This document shows positions 34,162-42,981 of a stretch of 64,000 nt of DNA, piece by piece. Position 1 is the first letter of the stretch; the number at the start of each line of letters is the position of its first letter. The translations under genes were made by a program, and so were the position numbers. The DNA comes from Bacteroidota bacterium (GTDB lineage: Bacteria > Bacteroidota > Bacteroidia > Flavobacteriales_F > PHOS-HE28), in the NCBI GenBank assembly GCA_014584605.1, contig JACTMO010000042.1:1-64000 (forward strand), written 5' to 3'. The notes below the pieces were generated by a model. It did not search any database. It was given only the letters and a program-made list of their open reading frames with translations, and had not been told where the DNA came from.

Positions 34162-35433
34162 ATGCCCCGCCCCCTGCTCATCGTCTCCCACACCTTTCCG
34201 CCCTACAAGGGCATCGGGGGCAGACGCTGGATGAAGTTCGCCAAGGCCCTGGCCCGTCGCGGGCATGCCGTGCACGTGATCCACAGCGCAGGACCGGAGG
34301 AGCTGAAGGGCTCGCCGTGGGCCGATGACCTGGCCACCCCCGGCATCACCTGCCATCCGCTACCCCAGCGCTACCCGACCGTGCTCTTCAAGCGGCCGCT
34401 GACGCGCGTGCTGGACAAGGTGATGTACCGCGTGTGGTGCCGTGTGCTGCCGTTGCTGGTGCGCGGCAACTGGTTCGACAAGGCGGTGTTCTGGGAACGT
34501 CCCTTCCTGGACCTCGCCTGCGCGCTGATCGACCGTCACGGCATCCGCGATGTGCTCATCACCGGTGCGCCCTTCCGGCTTTTATATTTCGGCACGCTGC
34601 TGAAGGAACGGCGGCCCATCCATCTGGTGAGCGACCTGCGCGACACCTGGACCTGGCAGGACGGTTACGGCGGCGCGCTGCTCAGCCCGGAGCGAAAGGC
34701 CCATGAGCGCCGCCTGGAGGAAGCGGTCATGGCGGGCAGCGATCGGATCAGCACCCCGCACCCCGCTGTGGTGGAGCACCTCAAACGCACCTATACGCAG
34801 TTCGCCGACAAGGTGCGCCTGCTGGGGCATGCCATCGACCCGGACGAGCTGGGACCGCCTCGTCCGGACCCATCCCCCGCACTGCGGCGCCTGATCTACG
34901 CGGGCAGCATGTACGGCGCCCAGGAGGCCGACCGCTACTTCGACCAGGTGCTCGCCGCCTTCGCGCAATTGCGCGACGATGCACCCGCCGCCTTCGCGGC
35001 AGCCTCGCTCGACCTGTACATCACGGGCCACGGCACCGAGAGCCACCGCCAGCTGGTGGAGGCCCGCGGGTTGCAACAGCACATCCGTTTCCACGCCCCG
35101 CTGCCGGCCAAGGCCATCTTTCCGCGCATCGCCGCCGCCGACGCCGTGCTCCTTTTCATCCCCAGCATGAACAAGGATGTGCTCGGCACCAAGTTCACCG
35201 AGGTGTTCCACCTGCGGCGACCGGTGATCCACGTGGGCGATGCCGGCCTGGTGAGCCGCCATATCGAGGAGAACCGCCTGGGCGTGTCGATCCGGGTGGA
35301 GGATCTGGCCGCGCGGCTCCCGGAACTGATGATCGGGGCAAGGCGTGTGACGATCGACACGGGCTACGACCTAAGCCCCCACCTGCTCGACCGGATCGCC
35401 GAAGGCCTCGAACACGACCTGCTTTCGGCTTGA
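34162..35433 (+). CDS. glycosyltransferase, GT-B fold
   Basis: A 423-aa protein. The N-terminus PLLIVSHTFPPYKGIGGRRWMKFAKALARRGHAVHVI is the classic GT4-type opening, in which a PPxxGIGG(R/E) loop binds donor. The middle holds a putative acceptor domain, and the second Rossmann domain runs from LRRLIYAGSMYGAQEADRYFDQVLAAFAQL to FTEVFHLRRPVIHVGDAGLVSRHIEENRLGVSIR; the usual E-x7-E is replaced by a K-F-x-E-V-F-H arrangement seen in many sugar-locus glycosyltransferases. It is a single plus-strand gene with its own promoter inserted between minus-strand genes; its stop codon directly abuts that of the convergent deacetylase-like gene. Confidence 0.85.
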   Translation: MPRPLLIVSHTFPPYKGIGGRRWMKFAKALARRGHAVHVIHSAGPEELKGSPWADDLATPGITCHPLPQRYPTVLFKRPLTRVLDKVMYRVWCRVLPLLVRGNWFDKAVFWERPFLDLACALIDRHGIRDVLITGAPFRLLYFGTLLKERRPIHLVSDLRDTWTWQDGYGGALLSPERKAHERRLEEAVMAGSDRISTPHPAVVEHLKRTYTQFADKVRLLGHAIDPDELGPPRPDPSPALRRLIYAGSMYGAQEADRYFDQVLAAFAQLRDDAPAAFAAASLDLYITGHGTESHRQLVEARGLQQHIRFHAPLPAKAIFPRIAAADAVLLFIPSMNKDVLGTKFTEVFHLRRPVIHVGDAGLVSRHIEENRLGVSIRVEDLAARLPELMIGARRVTIDTGYDLSPHLLDRIAEGLEHDLLSA

Positions 35434-36480
35434 TCAGGCCGTCGCAACCCCGGTCCGGGGCAGCAACGCCCCCAGGTCCGAGCTCAAGCGGTAGCGGGCC
35501 GCACAGCGGTCCAACAGGCGCTCGAGCATGTGCAGGTTATGCCGGGAGATCATCTTGGGGTGGCTGATGAACTGCACGAACGGGCTGCGGTCGATGAGGT
35601 CGGCGTAAGCCCTGTACCGCATCACGGTGAGCAGTTCGATGGCCACCATCTCGCGGTCCTTGGTGCCCATGCTGCCATCGGGCCCCGGCACGTCGACGAA
35701 GGCCACGCCCATGCCGTCGCCGATCTGTCTTCCGTAGGGGATCCGCCACAACACCTTGTCCACCAGAGCGCCCACCGGTCCTCGCGGTCGCGTAGGGATG
35801 CTGGAGATGGTCACCTCGGTGAACGGACCCGCCGGGTCCGGCCGCATCACATCGTCGAAGAAACGGTACACCGGTCCGGGAAGCGGTGCGGTGAAGTCGT
35901 AATCCACGGCATTGCTGTGCCGGCGCATACCTGCCAGCACGCTCATGTCCCGGTCAATGCCGCAACGTTCGAAATGGGGCAGGAAATCCGTGAAAGGCTG
36001 GATGCACCAACCACCGGCCCGGTAGGCCGAGACGCGGTAGGCCGGCGCCACCGGGGCCAGCATGCGGCGCAACAGGTCCACCGAACCGTCGAACACCGCG
36101 ATGCGCGCGGCCCCGTCCAGCGCCGACAACCGGTAACGCTTGAGCTCCTGCAGGTTCCACTCATGCCGGGCCTCGTCGTAGATGGCATCGGCCCAGTGCG
36201 GGTGGATGTGCGGGTACACATGATGCCCGCGCTGCACCAGTTCGCGCAGCTGCCGTGCAATGCGGTCCAGGTCCGCACGGCACCGCACATTGGTGGCCGA
36301 CCGCCGTTCCAGTTCCAGCAGGAAGGTGGTGTCCACGAAGAAGGTCATCGACAGGCCGTGGTGCTCCAGGATGGGCAGCACGCGATCCACGGGACGGATC
36401 ATGCACTGCTCCACTGAGCCGCTGCGCCGGCCCAGGAAAAGTTCGTGATCGAAGGTGAAGAGGAGGTGCCGCAGCTCCAT
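35434..36480 (-). CDS. polysaccharide deacetylase-like (NodB/CE4-type barrel) protein
   Basis: A 348-aa protein. The N-terminal LLFTFDHELFLGRRSGSVEQ aligns with the metal-binding start of carbohydrate esterase barrels (TFDHE, compare TFDDG), followed by MTFFVDTTFLLEL and, at about 95-102, HVYPHIHPHW, which supplies the H-x-x-x-H-type ligands. A later SAYRAGGWCIQPF corresponds to the R-x-x-x-G-W-x region. Several Bacteroidota sugar loci carry this DUF-like variant. De-N- or de-O-acetylation of a glycan intermediate is a reasonable inference; no signal peptide is visible, so it would act in the cytosol. Confidence 0.72.
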   Translation of the reverse strand: MELRHLLFTFDHELFLGRRSGSVEQCMIRPVDRVLPILEHHGLSMTFFVDTTFLLELERRSATNVRCRADLDRIARQLRELVQRGHHVYPHIHPHWADAIYDEARHEWNLQELKRYRLSALDGAARIAVFDGSVDLLRRMLAPVAPAYRVSAYRAGGWCIQPFTDFLPHFERCGIDRDMSVLAGMRRHSNAVDYDFTAPLPGPVYRFFDDVMRPDPAGPFTEVTISSIPTRPRGPVGALVDKVLWRIPYGRQIGDGMGVAFVDVPGPDGSMGTKDREMVAIELLTVMRYRAYADLIDRSPFVQFISHPKMISRHNLHMLERLLDRCAARYRLSSDLGALLPRTGVATA

Positions 36481-36517
36481 GGCGGAGCGGCAAAGTAACG
36501 CGGGATCGGGCCGCCCC

Positions 36518-36525
36518 TACTTTTA
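36518..36525 (+). promoter_or_regulatory. near-consensus -7 box TACTTTTA
   Basis: TACTTTTA (last base A in place of G) ends 5 bases before the ATG at 36531, the same geometry as the other short-leader promoters in this window. Confidence 0.5.
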
Positions 36526-36530
36526 CCGCC

Positions 36531-37784
36531 ATGGACCTGATAGGCAAGCTTCGTTTCCATTACGACATGAAGGTGCGTCCGCGCATCAACCCTGACCTGC
36601 GGCGCTTGACCGCACTGGCACAAAGACCGCTGCCCTTCGAGGCGTTGGATGCACGCACCCATCTGCAGTTGGGCATGCAATGGATGTGGGACGCCCACCT
36701 GGCCGTGGACCGCCAGGGCCTGCCCACCAAGTTCTCCATCGGCCCGCAATACGGGGTGGGCGTGCCCTATCCAGAGACCACCGGCTACACCTTGAACACC
36801 TTCCTGGCCGCACTTCCGCGCGTTCAGGAACTCGGTCTGGACCAGGAGCGGCTGCACGCGCTGATCGGGAACTGCACCCGGTTCCTTCTGGGTGAGCAAC
36901 TGCCGAACGGCGCTTTCACCGGTGGCCATAGGAACCTGCGGAACTATGGCAGACCGAGCATCTTCAACACAGGCCAGATCCTTCTGGGCCTGAGCGCCGT
37001 ACTGGAGCGTTGCACCACGCACACACCACCGGCATCCTGGCAGCTGGACGTGGAGCGCCTGCGCGAGGCCGTGAACGGTGCCGGTGACTTCCTGGCCGAC
37101 CAGGTGTCCACCGCCGGTCCCTACGACCCGGCGCACAGCTTCCGCAACAAGGTGCGCACCTACTACAGCCGCGCCACCTACGGTCTCATGCGCGCCGGGC
37201 AGGTCACCGGCCATGGGCGCTTGCTCGACGCGGCTCGACGCCACTTCGACTGGGTGGCCGACCAGCAACGCCCGGATGGGTGGATCGATCACTGGGGCTT
37301 CGACGAGGACCTCGCCGTGCTGCACACCATCGCCTACACGTTGCGCGGCCTGGTGGAGGCCGGCCATGGCCTTGAAGACCCGCGATACTTCGCAGTGGTG
37401 CGCCGTGCGCTGGACCGGCTGGCCAGCTTTAACCGGGCGCGCTTCGCGTATCCCGATCTTGTCCCGTCGCACTACCGCGCGGATGGCAGCTTTCTGAACG
37501 AACTGTGCATCACGGGCATGAGCCAGCTAAGCCTGGTCATCCTGAAGCTGCCCGAGGAGCATCGCGGCGAAGCACACAGCGCTTGGGCGGGCCGCCTGAT
37601 CGAAGCCACCAGGCACTTCCAACTGCGCGGTTTCAAGGAACCTCTGATGAACGGTGTGTTGCCGGCCTCCCATCCAGTGCGAGGCACATACCAGCCCGGC
37701 GATCTGATCGAATGGGGCACCAAGTTCTTCTTGGACACCATGCTCGTGGAGCTGGGGGTGCCGCCCGACGCGATCACTGGTTGA
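36531..37784 (+). CDS. alpha/alpha-toroid-like protein of unknown function in the glycan locus
   Basis: A 417-aa protein without signal peptide. Helical pairs carrying G-x-F / D-x-D-like turns recur (LLGEQLPNGAFTGGH, YGRPSIFNTGQILLGLSAVLE, ATYGLMRAGQVTGHGRLLDAARRHFDWVADQQRPDGWIDHW, TIAYTLRGLVEAGHGL, LIEWGTKFFLDTMLVE), as in the (alpha/alpha)6 toroids of uronate epimerases, glycoside hydrolases and prenyltransferase-like repeats. I do not recognise a specific family or catalytic residues. Its placement beside a glycosyltransferase and a deacetylase-like gene suggests modification of a glycan or lipid-linked intermediate. It overlaps the convergent GT4 gene by 11 bp. Confidence 0.6.
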   Translation: MDLIGKLRFHYDMKVRPRINPDLRRLTALAQRPLPFEALDARTHLQLGMQWMWDAHLAVDRQGLPTKFSIGPQYGVGVPYPETTGYTLNTFLAALPRVQELGLDQERLHALIGNCTRFLLGEQLPNGAFTGGHRNLRNYGRPSIFNTGQILLGLSAVLERCTTHTPPASWQLDVERLREAVNGAGDFLADQVSTAGPYDPAHSFRNKVRTYYSRATYGLMRAGQVTGHGRLLDAARRHFDWVADQQRPDGWIDHWGFDEDLAVLHTIAYTLRGLVEAGHGLEDPRYFAVVRRALDRLASFNRARFAYPDLVPSHYRADGSFLNELCITGMSQLSLVILKLPEEHRGEAHSAWAGRLIEATRHFQLRGFKEPLMNGVLPASHPVRGTYQPGDLIEWGTKFFLDTMLVELGVPPDAITG

Positions 37785-38952
37785 TACCGCTGGCCACCGC
37801 GCTGAACAGCTGAAGGAACCGTTCCGTGACCACCGGCCAGCTGAACCGCTCCCGCACACGGTCGTAGCTGCAGGCGCCCATCCTCGCGCGTTCCCCGGGC
37901 GCTTGTTCCGCGAAAGCCACCACCGCCCGGTGCAGCGCCTCCGCATCCCCGGGAGGGAGCAGGTGGCCGTTGTGCGCGTTCACCAGCTCGCCGCTGGCGC
38001 CCACATCGCTCACGATGATCGGTTTCGCACGGGCCATGGCCTCCAGCACCACCGTGGGCATGCCCTCGAAGCGCGTGGGCAGCACCAGCGCGGCACATTC
38101 CGCGTACAGCGCGTCCAGCCGGGCATCGTCCACGCGGCCCAGCAGCTCCACGTTCCACGGAAGGTCGCGCTTCAGGTCCTCCAGCAACGGACCATCACCG
38201 GCCAACTGGAAACGCACCAGCTCCCCACGCCCCTCGGCCACCAGCCGCCGCGCCACGCCCAGCAACACATCGAGCCCCTTGTTGAAGGCGAAACGACCAA
38301 CGAAGAGGATCGGGAGCGGGGTAGGTGGTGAGGGTGGTGAGGGTGGTGAGGGTGGTGAGGGTGGTGAGAGTGGTGAGGGTGGTGAGGGTGGTGAGAGTGG
38401 TGAGGGTGGTGCCGGTGGAACGTCGGTGGCGTTGGGGATCACCACCACCTGGCAGCCGCTGCCCCGGGCGAGACCGTTCAGGATGCCGGTGAGCTTGCCC
38501 CCCAGGCTGACCACCACCGCGCTGCGCCGTACGATGTACCGCAGTCCGGCCCGGAACGGCCAGCCCAACAGGCGCTCCCTGGGCGTGAGCATCTGGAACA
38601 TCTCCAGTCCGTGCGGGTGAACGATCAAGCGGTCGCTGAAGCGGGCGATGCCTTCCCACACGCAAAAGCCCTGCGACAGGACCACGTCCGGCCGGATGCG
38701 TTCCAGCTCCCTCCCCACCCGCGCGCTGTAGCGCCAGAGCTCACGGAGGTACAGCTTCCCCTTGTCGATGTCCGGCACATGCACCTCTTCAATGCCCAGC
38801 GCGGGATCGAAGATGCCCACCGGATGGGGGTGCAGCACGGTGAGCCGCACCCTGCCACTGCGCGCCAGGTGCTCGGCCAGGAGCCGTGAATGCCGCTGCA
38901 TGCCGCCCATGGCCTGGGGGAAGACACCGTCGGTGCAGAGGGCCACATGCAC
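37774..38952 (-). CDS. GT4 glycosyltransferase with an in-frame Ser-Pro-Pro repeat linker
   Basis: A 392-aa protein if started at GTG 38952 (MHVALCTDGVFPQAMGGMQRH, the natural GT4 opening); a TTG at 38976 would add eight residues. Both GT-B domains are complete: the N-domain ends near IPNATDVPP and the donor domain begins at ILFVGRFAFNKGLDVLLGVARRL and includes the E-x7-E segment (RFEGMPTVVLEAMARAKPIIVSDVG). Between them lies a low-complexity SPP/SPL run of about 30 residues encoded by a 9-bp repeat. The repeat is in frame and sits at the interdomain hinge, where its length may be tolerated. It is the terminal gene of the SDR/GT group. Confidence 0.85.
   Translation of the reverse strand: MHVALCTDGVFPQAMGGMQRHSRLLAEHLARSGRVRLTVLHPHPVGIFDPALGIEEVHVPDIDKGKLYLRELWRYSARVGRELERIRPDVVLSQGFCVWEGIARFSDRLIVHPHGLEMFQMLTPRERLLGWPFRAGLRYIVRRSAVVVSLGGKLTGILNGLARGSGCQVVVIPNATDVPPAPPSPLSPPSPPSPLSPPSPPSPPSPPSPPTPLPILFVGRFAFNKGLDVLLGVARRLVAEGRGELVRFQLAGDGPLLEDLKRDLPWNVELLGRVDDARLDALYAECAALVLPTRFEGMPTVVLEAMARAKPIIVSDVGASGELVNAHNGHLLPPGDAEALHRAVVAFAEQAPGERARMGACSYDRVRERFSWPVVTERFLQLFSAVASGINQ
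38324..38413 (+). repeat. 9-bp minisatellite (GGTGGTGAG)x~10 inside a glycosyltransferase gene
   Basis: Nine consecutive 9-bp units starting at 38324 (seven GGTGGTGAG, two AGTGGTGAG) plus one partial GGTGGTGCC. On the coding minus strand each unit encodes Ser-Pro-Pro or Ser-Pro-Leu, so gain or loss of units keeps the frame. Confidence 0.9.
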
Positions 38953-39033
38953 AGGCGGTCGGGATGCGGGGCGCAAGGCGGGTCGGGTCAGGGATCGGGA
39001 AGCCCGGCGGGGTCGCAGGGTGCGGCCGCGGGC

Positions 39034-39996
39034 TCAGGTCGTTACATGCTCCTTCAGCAGCGTGGCCACGCCCTCGTCGATCCCCCAGCGGGGCTCCCAG
39101 CCGGTGGCCGCCTTCAACTTGCGCACATCGGCCAGCAGGTGCATGCGCTCCACTTTGCGCACGCGCGCCGGATCCACCGTGATGCGCAGTTCCTCCCCCA
39201 GCTGGCGCCCGAAGGCCTCCACCACCTCGCGCACGCTGTACTCGATGCCGCGACCGATGTTGAACGTGTCGAAACCCGCGACCCCGGCGCCGAGCAACGC
39301 GCTCATGGCGCGGCTCATGTCCTCGGTGTGGATGTAGTCCCGCTTGGGGTCCAGGTTGCCCAGCTTCAGCGTGCGGGCCCCGTCGAGCACCTGCCGCTGG
39401 ATGGTGGGGAACAGGTGCGGGTTGGTCTCGTTGGGGCCGAAGGCGTTGAAGAAACGGCCGACGATGGTCGGGATCCGCGTCCGCAGGTGGAACTCGCTCG
39501 CCAGCTTCTCGGTGGCCAGCTTGGTGGTGCCGTAGATGTCCATCGGCCCCGGTTCATGGTCCTCGGCCATGGCACCATCGGCGATGGGGTACACCGCGGC
39601 GGTGCTGGCCACGAAGACCTGCTCCACGCCGGCGGTGGCCTGCGCGGCGTCGAGCACGCTCACCGTGCCGTTGATGTTGATGTCGGCGGCCTCGGCGGGG
39701 TGCTCGTTGCAGTAGGGGATGAAATGCACCGCCGCCAGGTGCAGCACCCATGCGGGGCGTGTGGCCGCGAAGACCTCCTGTGTGGCCCGGCGGTCGCGGA
39801 TGTCCACCTTGAAGAAGCACGCATCGGGCACGCCGGCCAGCGGCCTGCGGCCGAAGCTCAGGTCGTCGAGCACGAAGACCTCGTGGCCCAGCTCCTGCAG
39901 ATGCCTGCTGAGGGCCGAACCGATGAAGCCCGCGCCACCGGTGATCAGGACCTTTCTTGTGCCCGCCGAAGCGGTCGCGAAGGCTGGGTTCGCCAT
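39034..39996 (-). CDS. NAD-dependent epimerase of the UDP-glucose 4-epimerase group
   Basis: A 320-aa extended SDR starting at ATG 39996, 7 bp after a -7 box. The N-terminus has VLITGGAGFIGSALSRHL with the full glycine motif. The active site is VFVASTAAVYP with YGTTK (Tyr-x-x-x-Lys) and RFFNAFGPNETNPHLFP. The C-terminal DPKRDYIHTEDMSRAMSALL and FNIGRGIEYSVREVVEAFG are typical. It probably makes a C4-epimerised or related UDP-sugar for the locus. It is followed 53 bp later (leftwards) by the GT4 gene with the SPP linker. Confidence 0.88.
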   Translation of the reverse strand: MANPAFATASAGTRKVLITGGAGFIGSALSRHLQELGHEVFVLDDLSFGRRPLAGVPDACFFKVDIRDRRATQEVFAATRPAWVLHLAAVHFIPYCNEHPAEAADININGTVSVLDAAQATAGVEQVFVASTAAVYPIADGAMAEDHEPGPMDIYGTTKLATEKLASEFHLRTRIPTIVGRFFNAFGPNETNPHLFPTIQRQVLDGARTLKLGNLDPKRDYIHTEDMSRAMSALLGAGVAGFDTFNIGRGIEYSVREVVEAFGRQLGEELRITVDPARVRKVERMHLLADVRKLKAATGWEPRWGIDEGVATLLKEHVTT

Positions 39997-40003
39997 GGGA
40001 CCG

Positions 40004-40011
40004 CGAAAATA
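40004..40011 (-). promoter_or_regulatory. -7 promoter box TATTTTCG (minus strand)
   Basis: TATTTTCG lies 7 bp before the ATG at 39996, in a 133-bp gap after the upstream glycosyltransferase gene. The remainder of that gap (40012-40129) holds nothing I can support. Confidence 0.6.
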
Positions 40012-40129
40012 GGGCGAAGCCTGCTGAAGGCCCGATCTCCCGCGGGGGGCCACGAGGCCGCCCGGCGTGCACGACCGCGCGGATCACCACGGCGGGAAGC
40101 CGGTGGTGCGCGCCGGACCGGGCCGTCGT

Positions 40130-41245
40130 TCAACCGAGCGCACGCAACACCGCGCGGTAGCTCGCATCGTGCACGGCCTTGGTGAAGTGCCGCAACGCGA
40201 AGGCCCGCAGGCGCTCACGCTCCTCCGGCGGCACCGCATGGAACTCCGGCAGCGGCCTCCCCTCCTCCACCACGAACCCGAGGTCATTCGCCTTCACCAG
40301 CGCGCTGAGGTCGCCGAGGCCCTCGTTGGTGATCACACGCAGGCCGCTGGCCAGGTATTCCGCGAACTTGGTGGGGCTGGCCACGCGGTTGGTGAGGGTC
40401 CGCTCCCGCACCATGATCCCGTAGTCGCATCCGGCCAGGGCGGCGGCCACCTGGGCGTGGTCGAGCCAGCGCACCGCCACGCGCCCTGGATACGCGGCCT
40501 CGAGCGCGCCGTTGTTCGCATCCCGACGGCTCAGGAAGAGCACCTCCACATCGGCCCGCGCGTCGAGCACTTGCGTCAGCGACCGCTTCAGCAGGTCGAA
40601 GGACTGCCAGCCCGCCGTGCTGCCGCTGTACACCAGGCGCACCGCTCCATCCCTGCGTGCCACGGCGGGCACCGCGGACCGCTCCACCTCCCTTCCCAGG
40701 GTGCAGGGGATCACCACATGCGCATCGCCCGTGTATCCGTAGCGTTCCCGCCAGTGGTCCACCAGCGCCTGGCTCACCGCGATGCGCATGTCGCTGGCGT
40801 TCACCGCCTCGTGCTCCAGCGGGCGGAACTGGGCGATCAAGGCATCGTCGTCGATGATGCGGTACTCCTCCCATTCGGCCGCATAGGCGCCGCGCCCATC
40901 GAAGCACACCTTCCGCGTGAGCCCGCGTTCCCGCATGCGCAGCGCCATCCACGCCGCGAAGGGGCCCCGGCACACGATGCCGGTGGGGCGCAACAGCCGG
41001 CAGACCCAGGCCAGGAGCGCCGTGTTCCGCTTCCAGCGCTTCATGGTGGGCACCATGGGCAGCACCCAGGCCGAAGGGCTGTACGCCTTGATCCTCCGCC
41101 GCGTGGCCAGGAAGTCACGCCCGCTCACCAGGGCCACCAGCCTCACCTTCGGACCACCGAGGCCGTTGAGGTGCTCCACCACGTCGGTCACCTGGCTCCA
41201 GTAGACGCCGCTGGGCTGGTCGTTGTAGGTGAGGTAGAGGAGCAT
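40130..41245 (-). CDS. glycosyltransferase, GT-B fold
   Basis: A 371-aa protein starting at ATG 41245 (a GTG three codons upstream is the alternative). The N-terminus LLYLTYNDQPSGVYWSQVTDVVEHLNG corresponds to the donor-loop region of GT4-like enzymes, and the central part carries AVRLVYSGSTAGWQSFDLLKRSLTQVLDARADVEVLFLSR and SPTKFAEYLASGLRVITNEGLGDLSALV, matching the C-terminal donor-binding domain (K-F-x-E-Y-L-A-S-G). Its linkage is unknown. It lies 54 bp after wecB in the same direction. Confidence 0.82.
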   Translation of the reverse strand: MLLYLTYNDQPSGVYWSQVTDVVEHLNGLGGPKVRLVALVSGRDFLATRRRIKAYSPSAWVLPMVPTMKRWKRNTALLAWVCRLLRPTGIVCRGPFAAWMALRMRERGLTRKVCFDGRGAYAAEWEEYRIIDDDALIAQFRPLEHEAVNASDMRIAVSQALVDHWRERYGYTGDAHVVIPCTLGREVERSAVPAVARRDGAVRLVYSGSTAGWQSFDLLKRSLTQVLDARADVEVLFLSRRDANNGALEAAYPGRVAVRWLDHAQVAAALAGCDYGIMVRERTLTNRVASPTKFAEYLASGLRVITNEGLGDLSALVKANDLGFVVEEGRPLPEFHAVPPEERERLRAFALRHFTKAVHDASYRAVLRALG

Positions 41246-41299
41246 GGGGATCACGCAGCAGCACCAGGGTGCAAAGGAAGGAGGCCACCCCTGAACGCC

Positions 41300-42394
41300 C
41301 TACAGCACCCGCTCCAGCACCTCCAGGATCCGCTCGGTGGCGTGCCCGTCCCACAACGGCGGTACCGTACCCTTCTTGAAGGTGCCGTTCTCGATCCGGG
41401 CGATGGCGGCGCGCACGGCATCCATGTCCAGCGGTACCAGTTCATTGCTGCCCAGGGTGATGGTGACCGGGCGCTCGGTGTTGGGCCGCAGGGTGAGGCA
41501 GGGCACACGACGATAGGTGCTCTCCTCCTGGATGCCACCGCTGTCCGTGAGGATGAAGCCGCAGGTGGCCACCAGCTTCTGGAAGGCGAAGTAGTCCAGC
41601 GGCTCGGTACGTACCAGGCCCCGGATCGCGTCGGCCCTGACCTTCAGCCCGAAGGCCTCGATGTGCTTCACCGTGCGCGGGTGGATGGGGAAGACCACCT
41701 TGCGACCGGAGGTGCAAACGTCCGCGATCAGGTCCAGCAAGGCCGAGAGCCGGTCGGGCACGTCCACGGTGGCCGGGCGGTGGATGGTCATGAGCACGTG
41801 CCCGCCCTCGCCCAGGCCGAGCTGCTCCAGCACCGGCGAGGCCTGCACCTGCGGCTCGAAGGCCACCAGCGTGTCGATCATGGTGTTGCCCACGAAATGG
41901 AGCGCCTCCCCGGGCCGCCCCTCCTTCCGCAGGTTGTCCAGTCCGCTCTGCTCGGTAATGAAGAAATGGTCGGTCAGGGCGTCGGCCAGCACCCGGTTGT
42001 GCTCCTCGGGCATCGTGCGGTCGTGGCTGCGCAGGCCGCTCTCCAGGTGCCCGATGCGCACGCCCATCTTGTTGGCGGTGATGGCCGCCGCCAGCGTGCT
42101 GTTCACATCGCCCACCACCATCACCAGGTCGGGCCGCTCCTCGGCGATCACCGCCTCCAGCCCGAGCATCACCTGGGCCATCTGCGTGTTGGGGCTTCCG
42201 GCGCCGATGTTCAGGAAACGGTCGGGCACCAGGCCGAACTGCTCGAAGAACACATCGGCCATGTTGGCGCTGAAATGCTGGCCGGTGTGCACGATGCGCA
42301 CCGCGACCGTTCCGCGCTGCGCGGCCACCTGCTTGAAGCGTGTGACCTTGATGAAGTTGGGGCGTGTGCCGACGACGATGAGGATCTTCTTCAT
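41300..42394 (-). CDS. wecB: non-hydrolysing UDP-GlcNAc 2-epimerase
   Basis: A 364-aa enzyme giving UDP-ManNAc. The sequence follows the family closely: ILIVVGTRPNFIKVTRF at the start, MVVGDVNSTLAAAI, HLESGLRSHDRTMPEEHNRVLADALTDHFFITEQSG, FVGNTMIDTL, MTIHRP and ILTDSGGIQEESTYRRVPCLTLRPNTERPVTI. Length is normal. The product would be the precursor of ManNAc or ManNAcA residues in the glycan. It is translationally coupled to the serine acetyltransferase-like gene (ATGA, 42391-42394). Confidence 0.95.
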   Translation of the reverse strand: MKKILIVVGTRPNFIKVTRFKQVAAQRGTVAVRIVHTGQHFSANMADVFFEQFGLVPDRFLNIGAGSPNTQMAQVMLGLEAVIAEERPDLVMVVGDVNSTLAAAITANKMGVRIGHLESGLRSHDRTMPEEHNRVLADALTDHFFITEQSGLDNLRKEGRPGEALHFVGNTMIDTLVAFEPQVQASPVLEQLGLGEGGHVLMTIHRPATVDVPDRLSALLDLIADVCTSGRKVVFPIHPRTVKHIEAFGLKVRADAIRGLVRTEPLDYFAFQKLVATCGFILTDSGGIQEESTYRRVPCLTLRPNTERPVTITLGSNELVPLDMDAVRAAIARIENGTFKKGTVPPLWDGHATERILEVLERVL

Positions 42395-42981
42395 CCGAGG
42401 GATTTCAGGGGGCTGCGGGTGGCGATGATGAACTCGCGCGAGTCGGTGTCGCTCACCTTGCGTGCCGGGGTGCCGGCGATGGTCATGTGCCCTTCGGTGA
42501 ACGAGCGGTTCACCACGCTGTTGGCGCCGATGGCGATGTTGGGACCGATGACGATGTCGCCGAAGACCTTGGCCCCCGGGCCGATGTAGCAGTTGTCGCC
42601 GATGGTGGGCACCAGCTCGAAGGGGCCCGGGCGGGTGCCGATCACCACCCCCACGTGCAGGCGGCAGTTGCGACCGATGCGTGCATCGGGATGCACCACG
42701 ATGGTGCCCCTGTGGGCGATGCTGAGGCCGGGCCCGAAGGTGTTGGGCGGGATGTCGAAGCCGCAGCGCAACGAGAGGCGGTGCAGGCGGAAGGTGGCGA
42801 TGATGTACCGCAACCGCCAGAGCGGCCCCTGGTGCTTGCGGCAGTTCATGAGGTACTCCACGCGGCGCAGCGCCCGCTGGAACCGCCACACCTCGTCGAA
42901 CCACAGCACCCGGTCCCCGCGCCGCAGGGCGATGCGGTCGGCCTCGAGGTATTCCAGGTACTCCTTGTGCGAACGGATCAT
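42391..42981 (-). CDS. serine O-acetyltransferase-like hexapeptide protein
   Basis: A 196-aa protein starting at ATG 42981. An N-terminal helical portion (SHKEYLEYLEADRIAL..WRFQRALRRVEYLMNCRK) is followed by left-handed beta-helix repeats (GLSIAHRGTIVVHPDARIGRNCRLHVGVVIGTRPG, PTIGDNCYIGPGAKVFGDIVIGPNIAIGANSVVNRSF). The histidine in LSIAHRGTIVVH is the usual catalytic position of serine acetyltransferases. Within a sugar locus it more likely acetylates a glycan residue than makes O-acetylserine. It overlaps both neighbouring genes by ATGA. Confidence 0.87.
   Translation of the reverse strand: MIRSHKEYLEYLEADRIALRRGDRVLWFDEVWRFQRALRRVEYLMNCRKHQGPLWRLRYIIATFRLHRLSLRCGFDIPPNTFGPGLSIAHRGTIVVHPDARIGRNCRLHVGVVIGTRPGPFELVPTIGDNCYIGPGAKVFGDIVIGPNIAIGANSVVNRSFTEGHMTIAGTPARKVSDTDSREFIIATRSPLKSLG

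Noticed and set aside
38324-38413. CRISPR-like array
   Set aside because: Unit is 9 bp, contiguous, coding and without spacers; it is a minisatellite in a gene.
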